Positions 1-8,900 of a stretch of 64,000 nucleotides of DNA are shown piece after piece. Made by a program: the position numbers and the translations under genes. The notes beneath the pieces are model-generated. The model was not told where the DNA came from. It did no database searches and saw only the letters and a program-made list of their open reading frames with translations. The DNA comes from Gemmatimonadota bacterium (GTDB lineage: Bacteria; Gemmatimonadota; Gemmatimonadetes; Longimicrobiales; Gaopeijiaceae), in the NCBI GenBank assembly GCA_040882465.1, contig JBBEBG010000020.1, forward strand, positions 1 through 64,000, in the 5' to 3' direction. Numbering within the stretch: position 1 is the stretch's first letter; each line of letters begins with the position of its first letter.

Positions 1-189
1 ACCTCCCCAACCCCCGCGCATCAAATCCGTCCATGGCTGCTTGGGACAGCGTAATGTGCCTACGGGACGCGGAATCCACCCGGGCTAAGTCCACGGTTCG
101 GTCGGACGCCTGGATGCCACTTTGCGACGCCGATCCGAGTGTCGGCGCGTCCAGGGCTACGTGTGACGGAGGACGGTGAAACGGGGGGC

Positions 190-450
190 CGCGGAACGTG
201 GGACGTGGGACCAGGGGACCGTGGGACCGCGGACCGTGGGACGGTGGGACCAGGGGACCGTGGGACCGTGGGACGGTGGGACCAGGGGACCGTGGGACCA
301 GGGGACCGTGGGACCAGGGGACCGTGGGACCGCGGACCGTGGAACCGCGGACCGTGGGACCGTGGACGGGGGACCGTGGACCGTGGGAATGTGGGGCGTG
401 GGACCGTGGACGGGGGACCGTGGATCGTGGGAATGTGGGATGGATGGATG
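190..450. repeat. G-rich minisatellite (GGGACCGTG-type units)
   Basis: About 260 bp is built almost wholly from irregular 8-10 bp units such as GGGACCGTGG and GGGACCAGGG, ending in a short GGAT run near 440-450. The many GGG tracts on the + strand could form G-quadruplexes. All six frames stay open only because the repeat lacks stops; the proteins they encode are low-complexity Gly/Arg/Trp or Pro/Arg/Ser strings, so I do not call a gene. Nothing else is recognisable in 1-189 or 451-677, apart from the purine-rich GGAG just before the sigma-factor start. Confidence 0.85.
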
Positions 451-677
451 GAAAGCCGAGGCGCCAGCGGGTCTTCGGGCGATGCCATGGCTAGAGCGGC
501 CAATCCGATCAGAGGCTGGGACGGGGTGCGGTTGCAACCCTTCGCCGACCTCAGGCATCTCAATCAGTGTAAGGAAGGAATGAGCAAGAGGTGAAAGTGG
601 CGTGGTGCAGGAAGTGAACGGTGCGGCGGTCCACATCGGGGCCGCGACCGTCTTCGACCGCGGGGCATTGGAGCGGA

Positions 678-1481
678 ATGACGGAAGCGCAACTCGTCGC
701 CGCGGCGCGCGCCGGAAACCGCGACGCGATCCGGCAGCTCTACGACCGCTACTCTCCGCGCGTCTTCGCGGTTGTCCGGCGCATAGCCGGCGATCCCGAG
801 TTGGCGTGCGACTTCGCTCAGGAAGCATGGCTTCGCGCGATTCGCGCACTTCCCTCTTTTCGTGGGGACGCACGTTTTTCGACCTGGCTACATCGGATCG
901 CGGTGAACGCCGCACTCGAAGCGGCGAGGAAGGCGGATGTGAGGGAAAAACGTGAAGTGACGGGTTCGGAACCACTCGGCATCGACGGGCCGTCCGGTGA
1001 CCCGCTCCTGGCCCGCCGCCTGGAGGCCGCTTTGGCTCGCCTCCCGAGCGGAATGCGCGAGGTCCTCGTCCTCCACGACGTCGAACAGTACACACACGAG
1101 GAGATCGCCGACGTTCTCCACATCAACGCCGGGACGTCCAAGTCTCAGCTCTTCAAGGCGCGAGCGAAAATGCGAGAAGTCCTCGGAAACGGCATTCGGA
1201 GCGAGGGCATCCAGGACGCCGGCGTCGCCCGGGGTCCCCGCACGAGGGATGCAGATCGGCGGGGCCGCAACGAGGAGTCTCTGGGCCGCAACGAGGAGTC
1301 TCGGGCCCGCAACGATGAGCCTCGGGGCCAAAACGGGAAGTCTCTAAGCCAGAACGGCGAATTTTCGGGACGCGACGGGAAGCCTCTGGCACCCGACGGG
1401 GAACGATCGGACATGACTAAAGCGAAATCACGGGGCTTCGGACGGCCCAGCGACTGGAAACGCGAAGGAGCGGAAGCATGA
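678..1481 (+). CDS. ECF-type RNA polymerase sigma factor
   Basis: A 267-residue sigma-70 family protein of the extracytoplasmic-function class, which directs RNA polymerase to stress or envelope promoters. Region 2 lies at about residues 14-80 (LYDRYSPRVF, then the DFAQEAWLRA core helix and FSTWLHRIAVN). Region 4 lies at about 115-170, with the LPSGMREVLVLHDVEQYTHEEIA helix-turn-helix followed by SKSQLFKARAKMRE. The ATG at 678 is preceded by GGAGCGG and gives a normal ECF N-terminus. Beyond region 4 the protein carries an unusual hydrophilic tail of about 75 residues that includes seven heptapeptide repeats. The stop overlaps the downstream anti-sigma gene by 4 bp (ATGA), implying co-translation with its likely inhibitor. 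Confidence 0.93.
   Translation: MTEAQLVAAARAGNRDAIRQLYDRYSPRVFAVVRRIAGDPELACDFAQEAWLRAIRALPSFRGDARFSTWLHRIAVNAALEAARKADVREKREVTGSEPLGIDGPSGDPLLARRLEAALARLPSGMREVLVLHDVEQYTHEEIADVLHINAGTSKSQLFKARAKMREVLGNGIRSEGIQDAGVARGPRTRDADRRGRNEESLGRNEESRARNDEPRGQNGKSLSQNGEFSGRDGKPLAPDGERSDMTKAKSRGFGRPSDWKREGAEA
1263..1409 (+). repeat. 21-bp coding repeat in sigma factor tail
   Basis: Seven consecutive 21-bp units encode heptapeptides at residues 196-244 of the sigma factor: GRNEESL, GRNEESR, ARNDEPR, GQNGKSL, SQNGEFS, GRDGKPL, APDGERS. The first units are nearly identical at DNA level and later ones progressively diverge. The tail is charged and probably disordered. Confidence 0.85.
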
Positions 1482-2164
1482 CGCACCTGACCACGGAGAC
1501 GCTCGCGCGTCTCGTCGATGAAGCACCCTCTTTCGAGGAGGCCGGACACCTCGAGTCGTGCGCGACCTGCACGGCGGAGCTCGAGGCTCTCCGCGCCCAG
1601 ACGGAAGCCCTTCTGGGTCTCCCGTCTCTCTCCCCGCCGGGCGGTTCCTGGTCCGCCCTCGAGGAGAAGCTTTGCGAGGAAGGGCTGATGCGCCGCGATG
1701 CGAGATATGCGCCGCGACCCGCCCTTCCCTGGATGCGCATGGCGGCGGCGCTCGTCCTCTTTCTCGGGGGCGCGGGTCTCGGGGCGGCGGCGGCGAGTTG
1801 GCGCGGCGGCACCGGGAACGCAGAAACCGCGGTCCCGACGGCAGTTTCGCTCGACCAGCTGACGCTCGAGGAACTAGACCAGCTCACGCTCGAGGAAGCG
1901 GAGGCGTTCGTGAGCCGGGCACAGGCCCGGCAGGTCGCCGCCCTTCTCGTCTATGCGGATGTCCTCGGCAGGACGGGAGGAACCGAAGCCTACGTGGATC
2001 CGTTCACGCGCCTCGTGCTTCTGGACATCATCGCGGCCGCCGCCGAAGCCGCGATCCACGAGGCACCGGCGGATCCATTCCTCAACGGCGTCTTCGTCAA
2101 TACCGTGGCCGAACGCCAGCTCGCTCTCGACGGGCTGTCACTGGCCGCCGCCGACCTGCGGTAG
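1478..2164 (+). CDS. membrane-anchored anti-sigma factor (zinc-finger type)
   Basis: A 228-residue protein predicted to bind and silence the sigma factor encoded just upstream. The N-terminal cytoplasmic part has a zf-HC2-like signature, H24-x3-C28-x2-C31 (HLESCATC), typical of ZAS-domain anti-sigma factors. One transmembrane helix lies at about residues 86-107 (MRMAAALVLFLGGAGLGAAA), and the remaining ~120 residues would be periplasmic and may sense the signal. The gene begins inside the sigma stop codon and has GGAG upstream of the ATG. The periplasmic part contains a duplicated QLTLEEL/DQLTLEEA segment. No catalytic domain is visible. Confidence 0.85.
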   Translation: MTHLTTETLARLVDEAPSFEEAGHLESCATCTAELEALRAQTEALLGLPSLSPPGGSWSALEEKLCEEGLMRRDARYAPRPALPWMRMAAALVLFLGGAGLGAAAASWRGGTGNAETAVPTAVSLDQLTLEELDQLTLEEAEAFVSRAQARQVAALLVYADVLGRTGGTEAYVDPFTRLVLLDIIAAAAEAAIHEAPADPFLNGVFVNTVAERQLALDGLSLAAADLR

Positions 2165-2192
2165 AGACCGACACCTGGAGAGAACCGAAATC

Positions 2193-3233
2193 ATGAGAAA
2201 GAGAATCCTGAGAAAGAGAATGAATTCCGGCGCCCGCGGCCCGAGTGTGAGACCGACCCTTCCGGGGGCCATGCGCCTCTTCGCGACGGCTCTGCTTTCC
2301 GCGCTTCTCCTGACCGCACCCGCACCCGCGGGTGCCCGTGCCCAGACGCCGCCGCAAGCCCCACCGCAGGTTCGGGCTCCTGCTGCGCCCCAGCTCGACT
2401 CGCTTCGTGCCCGCCTGTACACGCTGAACCGGGAGCAGATGGAAGAGGTCCAGCAAGTCTTACAGGCACGCCAGTCTGAATTCGAGGCGATCCGGGAAGC
2501 GATGCAGGAGGAGCTCGAACGGAACGCACAGCGCCTCGCGGAAGCGCGCCGCGAGTACGAGGAGGTCCGGCAGCAAAACGCGCAGGTTCGCCAGCAGGCG
2601 GAAGCGGCGCTTCAGGAAGCGCTCCGGGAGCGCCAGCGCATCGTGCGGGAACAGCTCGGCCAGGGCTTCCCCGCGCCGATGCTCGGCGACCCCGGGCTTC
2701 CCTTCACCACCGGGGGCGCGCAGGCGTATTTCTGGGCCGACTCGGCTCTCCGGGTCCTGAGGGGGGACTCGCTGAGCTACCGGCGGGACGAGGTGCCATG
2801 GACGGCCCAGGACGTGCCATGGGCGGTGGTTCCGGAGATTCTCGAACGCTTTAGTCAACAGAATGCACTAAGGCCGCCGGTCACCGTGGGAATCCCGGCC
2901 GTGACGGGCCAGCGCTTCGTGGCGGGCGTCGAACTCACCAACCTGAATCCTTCCCTGGCCCGTTACTTCGGAGTCGAGGCCGGAGTCCTCGTGACCGCGG
3001 TTACGGACCGGAGCCCCGGGGCCGCAGCCGGGATTCTCGCGGGAGACGTCATCGTGGAGGTCGGGGGTGAGGCGGTCACGACGGTCCAGGAAGTGCGCCA
3101 GGCGATGAACCGCCGAAGCGCGGCTCGCATCCTCGAGCCCGGCAGATTCGATCTCGAACTGCGCTCTCCCGCACCGATCACCCTCCGCGTGATCCGGGAA
3201 GGCGAGACGCTCGACCTCGAGATTCCGCGTTAG
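2193..3233 (+). CDS. exported coiled-coil protein with PDZ domain
   Basis: A 346-residue protein 29 bp downstream of the anti-sigma gene and probably co-transcribed. A basic N-terminus, a hydrophobic stretch (LFATALLSALLLTAPA) and a likely cleavage site near GARA-Q indicate export. A Gln/Glu/Arg-rich coiled coil follows at about residues 65-150. The C-terminal ~100 residues form a PDZ domain (VEAGVLVTAVTDRSPGAAAG, then LAGDVIVEVGG). No serine-protease domain precedes the PDZ, so it is not a DegP/DegS protease; it may bind unfolded or C-terminal peptides and feed the adjacent sigma/anti-sigma switch. That regulatory role is inferred from position only. The start at 2193 was chosen because the signal peptide follows it directly. 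Confidence 0.75.
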   Translation: MRKRILRKRMNSGARGPSVRPTLPGAMRLFATALLSALLLTAPAPAGARAQTPPQAPPQVRAPAAPQLDSLRARLYTLNREQMEEVQQVLQARQSEFEAIREAMQEELERNAQRLAEARREYEEVRQQNAQVRQQAEAALQEALRERQRIVREQLGQGFPAPMLGDPGLPFTTGGAQAYFWADSALRVLRGDSLSYRRDEVPWTAQDVPWAVVPEILERFSQQNALRPPVTVGIPAVTGQRFVAGVELTNLNPSLARYFGVEAGVLVTAVTDRSPGAAAGILAGDVIVEVGGEAVTTVQEVRQAMNRRSAARILEPGRFDLELRSPAPITLRVIREGETLDLEIPR

Positions 3234-3251
3234 GGAAGGCCCCAAAGCGCA

Positions 3252-4541
3252 TCAGGGAAGACCCGAAACCTGGATCTCCGCGACGGCGTGCGCCCCGTCA
3301 TCGTCCGTCGTCACGCCGACCACGCGCGAGCCGCCGATCCACATGGGGACGAAGCGCCGGGGAAACTCCGCTTGCCCCTCCGGCCTCCCCTCGGACGAGA
3401 GGACGATCCAGCGGCTCCCATCCGCGTCGCCCCCGAGGCTTTCCATGGGAACTCCGACCTGGTGTGGGGGCTCGGCCCCGAGCCCTCCTTCCGCGGCCGT
3501 CGGCGTCATGCGAATCCAGATCCTTCCCTCCTGCGAAACGACCAACGCCTGATAAGGCCGGCGCACGGCCGGCACGTGCAGTGCCTCGCGGAATAGGGTG
3601 AGGATCTCTCCCTCCGGCTCCCTTCGGACCTCTGCCCAACCCGCGCCAAGGGCCTCCACCGCACGGGTGATCTCGCCCTCCGTGAGGGGATCCGGATCGA
3701 AGGCGATGTGCGTCGCGAAGGCGACCGATCCGTCCATCCCCCGGCGCTCCACGACGATGACCGGCTGGGGGTCGAGCTCGTGCCGGACCTCGACCAGCGT
3801 CGAATCAGACCAGACGAAGGCGCGGACCGGGCTTTCGGTGAAGGGCTGAGGAACGGGCGCAGTCCCGCCTCCCGCGGGCCAGAGGATTTCGAGCTCGTTC
3901 ATCCCCGCCGCCTCCGTCCAGAGGGTGTCGAGGACCGGACCCCCGGGTTCCGCACGTACGACCGGATAAGAGAGGGTGGCACGCCCTCCCTCGACCCATT
4001 GAGGAATCAGGGGAAGCGCGATCGCCTTCCTTCCCGGGGTGACCCCGACCGCGATGAAGGGGAATTCCCAACCGGGCAGGTCGAAGCTGCCGAAGGTCAC
4101 ACTCTCCACGAGGCGGGCTTCGTCGAAGAAGTGCAGCTGATAGCGGGCGCGGTCGTAGACCCAGAGGAGATCTCCCTCCCACCCGATGTCCTGGGGCAGG
4201 CTCATCTGGAGGACACCATCCTCCCGCTCTCCGATCCGGCCGAGCACTTCTCCGGACCAGTCGAGGACCCGCACGGTTCGCTGGCCTTCCTCCACCAGAT
4301 AGATCCGACTTTCGGCATCGAGGGTGAGATGCAGCACCGCGTCGCTCCCCAAGGCGACGACTCGGATCGCGGGCCGCACGTCCAGGACCGGGAGACTCTC
4401 GATGGCGGGCATGGTCCCCGCTTCGGCCCCGCATGCGGCTGCGAAGAAGGTCACCGCGACCCGGACGGCGCGCGACGCGCGCAGGCGATGGGCCTTGTAG
4501 GATGCCACGATCTCGACTCCCCGGGCGGAGGGCGAACGCAT
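3252..4541 (-). CDS. putative lipoprotein with six-bladed beta-propeller
   Basis: A 429-residue protein with an N-terminal hydrophobic segment ending in a lipobox-like FAAAC, so it is probably lipidated. The body resembles the 6-bladed beta-propeller/NHL group: repeated strands such as SRIYLVEEGQRTVRVLDWSG and GDLLWVYDRARYQLHFF. I chose the ATG at 4541 because upstream residues are low-complexity and the signal sequence starts soon after. It converges with the PDZ gene and is divergent from the 4775 gene across a 233-bp gap that should hold both promoters. No catalytic motif is seen; function unknown. Confidence 0.65.
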   Translation of the reverse strand: MRSPSARGVEIVASYKAHRLRASRAVRVAVTFFAAACGAEAGTMPAIESLPVLDVRPAIRVVALGSDAVLHLTLDAESRIYLVEEGQRTVRVLDWSGEVLGRIGEREDGVLQMSLPQDIGWEGDLLWVYDRARYQLHFFDEARLVESVTFGSFDLPGWEFPFIAVGVTPGRKAIALPLIPQWVEGGRATLSYPVVRAEPGGPVLDTLWTEAAGMNELEILWPAGGGTAPVPQPFTESPVRAFVWSDSTLVEVRHELDPQPVIVVERRGMDGSVAFATHIAFDPDPLTEGEITRAVEALGAGWAEVRREPEGEILTLFREALHVPAVRRPYQALVVSQEGRIWIRMTPTAAEGGLGAEPPHQVGVPMESLGGDADGSRWIVLSSEGRPEGQAEFPRRFVPMWIGGSRVVGVTTDDDGAHAVAEIQVSGLP

Positions 4542-4774
4542 GAAAGAGGTCCGAACACCGATTCGGGACAATCTCGCCACGTTGCGGGTCCCCGAACCAG
4601 GGGGTGACGCCCAAAAGAGGAGTGAGTAGAGGGGATGGCGCGCGATCGGGGGGTCGGCCGGGGCGGACCCACGGGCCCGCCGGGCGGCCAGAAGCCAACG
4701 TGGCGTCTCTTCTGCCCCGTGCCTACCTTGGGCCCCGTCCTCGATGTGTCCCATCCCCATCCGCCGAGGCGGTC

Positions 4775-6976
4775 ATGCGAACATCGTTCGACGAGTCCAC
4801 GACCGGAAAACGAGCCCCCCTGCGGGCCTCGGCGAAGGTCGCGGTCCTCTTCCTCGCCGGAGCGCTCCTGTGGACCGGGTGCGTCGCGAACGTCGCGAGC
4901 GAAGGAGGAAGAATCACGGGTGTCGTGGACGGCCGGGACGGCCCCGAAGCGGGGGTCTGGGTCATCGCGGAAACGGACGACCTCGGGACCCGCTTCACGA
5001 AAATCGTCGTGACGGACGATCAGGGACGGTTCGTCCTCCCCGAGCTTCCCGCAGCGGCATACGAAGTGTGGGTCCGCGGATACGGGCTGCGCGATACCGA
5101 ACCCGTTCCCGCACGACCGGGACACGAACTCGTACTCGCGGCCGCCTACCCCGACACCCCGCAGGAGGCCGCCCAGGTCTATCCCGCGAGTTATTGGTAT
5201 TCCCTCATCGAGGTCCCGGCGCGAAGCGAGTTCCCCGGCGCCGGCCCGGAGGGGAACGGAATCCCCGCCGGGATGGCCACGCAGGAGGATTGGATCGACC
5301 AGATGAAGCAGGGGTGCCAGCTCTGCCATCAGCTCGGAAACGAGGTGACGCGCAGCGTGGCCCACATCGCGAACCGCTTCGAGACGACCGAAGACGCGTG
5401 GCGTGCCAGAGTCACCTTCGGCCAGCGCGCCGGGAGAATGAACGCGGCGATGAGCCAGTTCGGTCCGCGCGGCGTCGAGATGTTCGCGGACTGGACCGAC
5501 CGGATCGCCGCCGGGGAGGTCCCGCCGGCCCCACCGCGCCCCGAAGGAGTCGAACGCAACATCGTCCTCACGATGTGGGATTGGGGGTTCCCCAATTCTT
5601 ACGTCCACGACGAGGTCGCGACCGATAAGCGGAATCCAGCCGTGAATTCGAACGGGCCCGTATACGGGGTCTCCATGACGGATGACCGCCTCCTGATCGT
5701 GGATCCCATCACGCACGAGGCGCGCGACTTGAAGATCCCCGTCCGCGACGCCGACACGCCCTCGTACTTCCCCCTCGTTCCCGGGCCGGAGCCGTCTCCC
5801 TTCTGGGGCGACGAGTTGGTCATGAACGGACCCGCGAACGTCCACAATCCAATGATGGATCACCGGGGTCGAGTCTGGCTTACCTCGAACGTCCGAGCCC
5901 CCGCGACCACTCCGAACTGGTGCGCGGCGGGGTCCGGGAATCCCTATGCGGAGTACTTCCCGCTCGGTGGAGGCAACCGCCAGGCCTCGGTCTATGACCC
6001 CGCGACCGACAGCTTCGTGCTCGTGGACACCTGTTTTTCCACTCACCATCTCCAGTTCGCGGAGGACGAGGACCACACCCTCTACTTCAGCGGGGACGGG
6101 AGTGTCATCGGATGGCTGAACACGCGGCGATTCGACGAGACGGGGGACGCCGGCGCCTCGCAGGGGTGGTGTCCGACCGTGATAGACTCGAACGGGGACG
6201 GGCGAATCACTCGCCCCTGGAATCAGGGCCCGGGACCTCGCGACCCCGCGCTCGACACGCGGCTCGCCGGCTTCGCTTACGGAGTCATCGTGAACCCCGT
6301 GGACGGCTCGATCTGGATCGCGCGTACCGGGGGTGTCCCGGGAACCATCATCCGGCTCGATCCCGGCGACAGCCCACCCGAGTCCTGCCTTTCCGAGGCC
6401 TACGAGCCGCCCTTCGACAATCCGGAAGTGCCCCCGGGTGAATGGGGATACGCGCCGCGCGGCATGGACGTAACCCGCGACGGCGTCATCTGGACCGCTC
6501 TCTCTGGGAGCAGCCACCTCGCGAGCTTCGACCGGAGCAAGTGCCCGGTGCTGAGCGGTCCGGACGCGACCGGGCAGCACTGCGCCGAAGGGTGGACGCT
6601 GTACCCCGCGCCGGGCCCGCAGATGAAAAACGCAGGCCAGCCCGGCGGATCGGATTTCCACTACTACAACTGGGTGGACCAGTTCAACACGCTCGGTCTC
6701 GGCGAAAACATTCCGATCGCGAACGGAACGACCTCGGACGCCCTCCTCGCGCTCGATCCGGATTCGGGAGAGTGGGTCGTGATGCGCGTCCCTTACCCTC
6801 TCGGCTTCTATTCGCGGGGACTCGACGGGCGCATCGACGATCCCGATGCGGGGTGGAAGGGGCGCGCCGTGTGGGCCGACTTCGGCACCAACACGCCCTG
6901 GCACATCGAAGGGGGGAAAGGCGCCCTCTCCCGGATCGTGAAGTTCCAGATCCGCCCGGACCCGCTGGCGTACTGA
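4775..6976 (+). CDS. lipoprotein: carboxypeptidase-regulatory domain, haem motif, propeller
   Basis: A 733-residue exported protein. A signal peptide ends in a lipobox LLWTGC with Cys36 as predicted lipidation site. Residues ~45-125 form a carboxypeptidase-regulatory-like beta-sandwich (GRITGVVDG ... DDQGRFVLPELPAAAYEVWVRG). A single c-type haem motif CQLCH lies at 181-185. The rest is a large propeller-like domain resembling virginiamycin B lyase/streptogramin-lyase-type proteins (LLIVDPITHEARDLKIP, GSIWIARTGG). The combination suggests a periplasmic or outer-membrane redox protein that binds carbohydrate or a small molecule. The substrate is unknown. The chosen ATG starts the signal peptide; the longer upstream reading frame is basic and repetitive. 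Confidence 0.75.
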   Translation: MRTSFDESTTGKRAPLRASAKVAVLFLAGALLWTGCVANVASEGGRITGVVDGRDGPEAGVWVIAETDDLGTRFTKIVVTDDQGRFVLPELPAAAYEVWVRGYGLRDTEPVPARPGHELVLAAAYPDTPQEAAQVYPASYWYSLIEVPARSEFPGAGPEGNGIPAGMATQEDWIDQMKQGCQLCHQLGNEVTRSVAHIANRFETTEDAWRARVTFGQRAGRMNAAMSQFGPRGVEMFADWTDRIAAGEVPPAPPRPEGVERNIVLTMWDWGFPNSYVHDEVATDKRNPAVNSNGPVYGVSMTDDRLLIVDPITHEARDLKIPVRDADTPSYFPLVPGPEPSPFWGDELVMNGPANVHNPMMDHRGRVWLTSNVRAPATTPNWCAAGSGNPYAEYFPLGGGNRQASVYDPATDSFVLVDTCFSTHHLQFAEDEDHTLYFSGDGSVIGWLNTRRFDETGDAGASQGWCPTVIDSNGDGRITRPWNQGPGPRDPALDTRLAGFAYGVIVNPVDGSIWIARTGGVPGTIIRLDPGDSPPESCLSEAYEPPFDNPEVPPGEWGYAPRGMDVTRDGVIWTALSGSSHLASFDRSKCPVLSGPDATGQHCAEGWTLYPAPGPQMKNAGQPGGSDFHYYNWVDQFNTLGLGENIPIANGTTSDALLALDPDSGEWVVMRVPYPLGFYSRGLDGRIDDPDAGWKGRAVWADFGTNTPWHIEGGKGALSRIVKFQIRPDPLAY

Positions 6977-6985
6977 GGGGGGCCC

Positions 6986-7025
6986 CCGCCTCGCGGATCC
7001 CTCCGCCTATTGAGAAGTGAGGCGG
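6986..7025. terminator. possible bidirectional terminator hairpin
   Basis: CCGCCTC at 6986-6992 pairs with GAGGCGG at 7019-7025, between two convergent genes and overlapping the last codons of the acyl-CoA dehydrogenase. On the + strand it is followed by a T7 run at 7040-7046 after a short gap. The spacing is loose for a canonical intrinsic terminator, so confidence is low. Confidence 0.3.
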
Positions 7026-8230
7026 CCGGGTCCGTCCTGTTTTTTTAGCTCGAGCTTCGCCACGGACTCGAGGTGAACCTCATCCGGCCCGTCGGCGAGG
7101 CGCAGGGTGCGGATCGCGGCCCACGCGGCGGCGAGCCCGACATCGTCGCTCACTCCCGCCCCTCCGAATGCCTGGATCGCCCTGTCGAGGACGCGGAGCG
7201 CCATGCTCGGAGCCACGACCTTGATCATCGCGATCTCTGCGCGCGCCTCCTTGTTCCCTACCCGGTCCATCCGGTCCGCGGCGTGCAGGGTCAGGAGGCG
7301 TGCCTGGTCTATCTCGATCCGGGAGCGCGCGATGTCCTGACGGATGCTCCCCATCTCCGCGAGCTTCTTCCCGAAGGCTTCCCGCTCCGACACGCGCCGG
7401 CACATCGCCTCGAGCGCCCGCTCCGCGGCCCCGATCGTTCTCATGCAGTGATGGACACGCCCAGGTCCGAGCCGACCCTGCGCGATCTCGAATCCCCTTC
7501 CCTCCCCGAGAAGGAGGTTCGACGCCGGAACACGCACGTCCTCGAAGTCGATCTCAGCGTGTCCGTGAGGCGCATGGTCGTAACCAAAGACAGGGAGAGT
7601 CCGCAGAACTCTCACGCCCGGCGTGTCCATGGGCACGAGGATCATGGACTGCTGGAGGTGCCGGGCCGCCGCCGGATCGGTTTTCCCCATGAAGATGAGG
7701 ATCTTGCAACGGGAGTCCCCCGCCCCGCTCGACCACCACTTGCGGCCGCGGATCACGTACTCGTCCCCATCGCGACGGATGCTCGCGCGGATGTTCGTGG
7801 CGTCGGAGGATGCGACGTCCGGCTCGGTCATGCAGAAGGCGGAGCGAATCTCGCCCGCGAGGAGCGGCTCGAGCCACCGGGCCTTTTGCTCCTCCGTCCC
7901 ATATCGGACCAGGACTTCCATGTTTCCCGTGTCGGGCGCGCTGCAGTTGAAGGCTTCGGGTGCGAAGTGGACGCGCCCCATGACTTCGCAGAGCGCTCCG
8001 TACTCCAGATTCGAAAGCCCCGCGCCGTGCTCGCTCTCCGGAAGGAAGAGGTTCCAAAGCCCCGCCGCCTTCGCCTTCTCCTTCAGCTCCTCCATGAGGG
8101 GAACGACTCCCCACCGGTTCCCGTCCGCCACCTGGCGCCCGTACTCCGCCTCATTCGGATAGACGTGGTCCGACATGAAGCGCTCCAGACGGGACTTGAG
8201 ATCCTGCGCCTTCGGAGACAGCTCGAACAT
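7007..8230 (-). CDS. acyl-CoA dehydrogenase (ACAD10/11-like)
   Basis: A 407-residue cytosolic flavoenzyme of the acyl-CoA dehydrogenase superfamily, which oxidises an acyl-CoA to the 2-enoyl-CoA using FAD. The alpha-helical N-domain, the middle beta-domain with [15 protein letters not shown] (flavin/substrate contact), and the C-terminal helical domain ([22 protein letters not shown], then LADGPDEVH) are all present. Length and motifs fit the ACAD10/11-type branch acting on longer or modified chains. It stands alone, convergent with the 4775 gene; substrate specificity cannot be read from sequence. Confidence 0.9.
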   Translation of the reverse strand: MFELSPKAQDLKSRLERFMSDHVYPNEAEYGRQVADGNRWGVVPLMEELKEKAKAAGLWNLFLPESEHGAGLSNLEYGALCEVMGRVHFAPEAFNCSAPDTGNMEVLVRYGTEEQKARWLEPLLAGEIRSAFCMTEPDVASSDATNIRASIRRDGDEYVIRGRKWWSSGAGDSRCKILIFMGKTDPAAARHLQQSMILVPMDTPGVRVLRTLPVFGYDHAPHGHAEIDFEDVRVPASNLLLGEGRGFEIAQGRLGPGRVHHCMRTIGAAERALEAMCRRVSEREAFGKKLAEMGSIRQDIARSRIEIDQARLLTLHAADRMDRVGNKEARAEIAMIKVVAPSMALRVLDRAIQAFGGAGVSDDVGLAAAWAAIRTLRLADGPDEVHLESVAKLELKKQDGPGRLTSQ

Positions 8231-8416
8231 CCCTCCTCCTCGGAGAAGCGGTCGGGTAGGCCGGTGTGGCTTTGCAGTCTATCACGCCGACGGGCTACAG
8301 GAAAACGTCTCGCGATCGAGGCGAAGGACTGGAGCCCTGGCGCAGTTGTTCCCGCCTCGGGACGGGCCTAACTTGCACCCTCGCCGTTGCGCCGCCGCGG
8401 CCCGAAATCCGCTCCA

Positions 8417-8869
8417 ATGCGAGGAAGGCCCGCGATGTGGCGCCGAACCCTGATTCTCATGAAGGCGACCGCGGGGCTCCTCTGGCTTTCCGGATGCAGC
8501 GGCGACCCGACGACGCCGGCGCAGCAATGCCTGGGAGATACCGTTGTGGAGGCCGGATCCGTGATCGAAGGAATGCTGGAACCGGGAGACTTCACGGATT
8601 TCGAGGGCGACTTTGTTGACAGTTACGTCCTTCAGGTCCCCTCGCTCAGCACATGGCGCTTCACGATGCGTTCGACGGAGCTCGATTCGGTTCTCTGGCT
8701 CTATTCGGCCTTCACTACCCTCGACGCGGACGACAACGACGGCGGCGGCGTGAACGGACTCGATGCGGCGATCGCCAGGGTCCTCCCGGGCGGCTGCTAC
8801 ACCATCGAGGCGACCACCGAGGCGGTCGGCGCGGAAGGGGCTTACACGCTGACCGTGGAGCGCTTCTGA
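8417..8869 (+). CDS. small putative lipoprotein
   Basis: A 150-residue protein with a signal peptide ending in LSGC, a good lipobox. The mature part resembles a bacterial pre-peptidase C-terminal (PPC)-like beta-sandwich: VEGD-type strand order, DSYVLQVPS, ELDSVLWLY, DADDNDGGGVNGLDA and a terminal GAYTLTVERF. Acidic Asp-rich loops suggest calcium binding. No catalytic residues are visible. An alternative ATG at 8435 would still keep the signal peptide. It is upstream of and co-oriented with the DUF305 gene. Confidence 0.6.
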   Translation: MRGRPAMWRRTLILMKATAGLLWLSGCSGDPTTPAQQCLGDTVVEAGSVIEGMLEPGDFTDFEGDFVDSYVLQVPSLSTWRFTMRSTELDSVLWLYSAFTTLDADDNDGGGVNGLDAAIARVLPGGCYTIEATTEAVGAEGAYTLTVERF

Positions 8870-8900
8870 GACGCTGTGAGATGACGATGGGTCGCTCGAC

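Noticed and set aside
60-594. Overlapping Pro/Ser/Arg- or Gly/Trp/Arg-rich reading frames on both strands
   Set aside because: They arise from the stop-free minisatellite; no start signal, domain or codon-position bias.
4451-6904. 817-codon open frame on the minus strand
   Set aside because: It is the antisense shadow of the 4775-6976 gene, which has a signal peptide, haem motif and propeller; the shadow protein is low-complexity.
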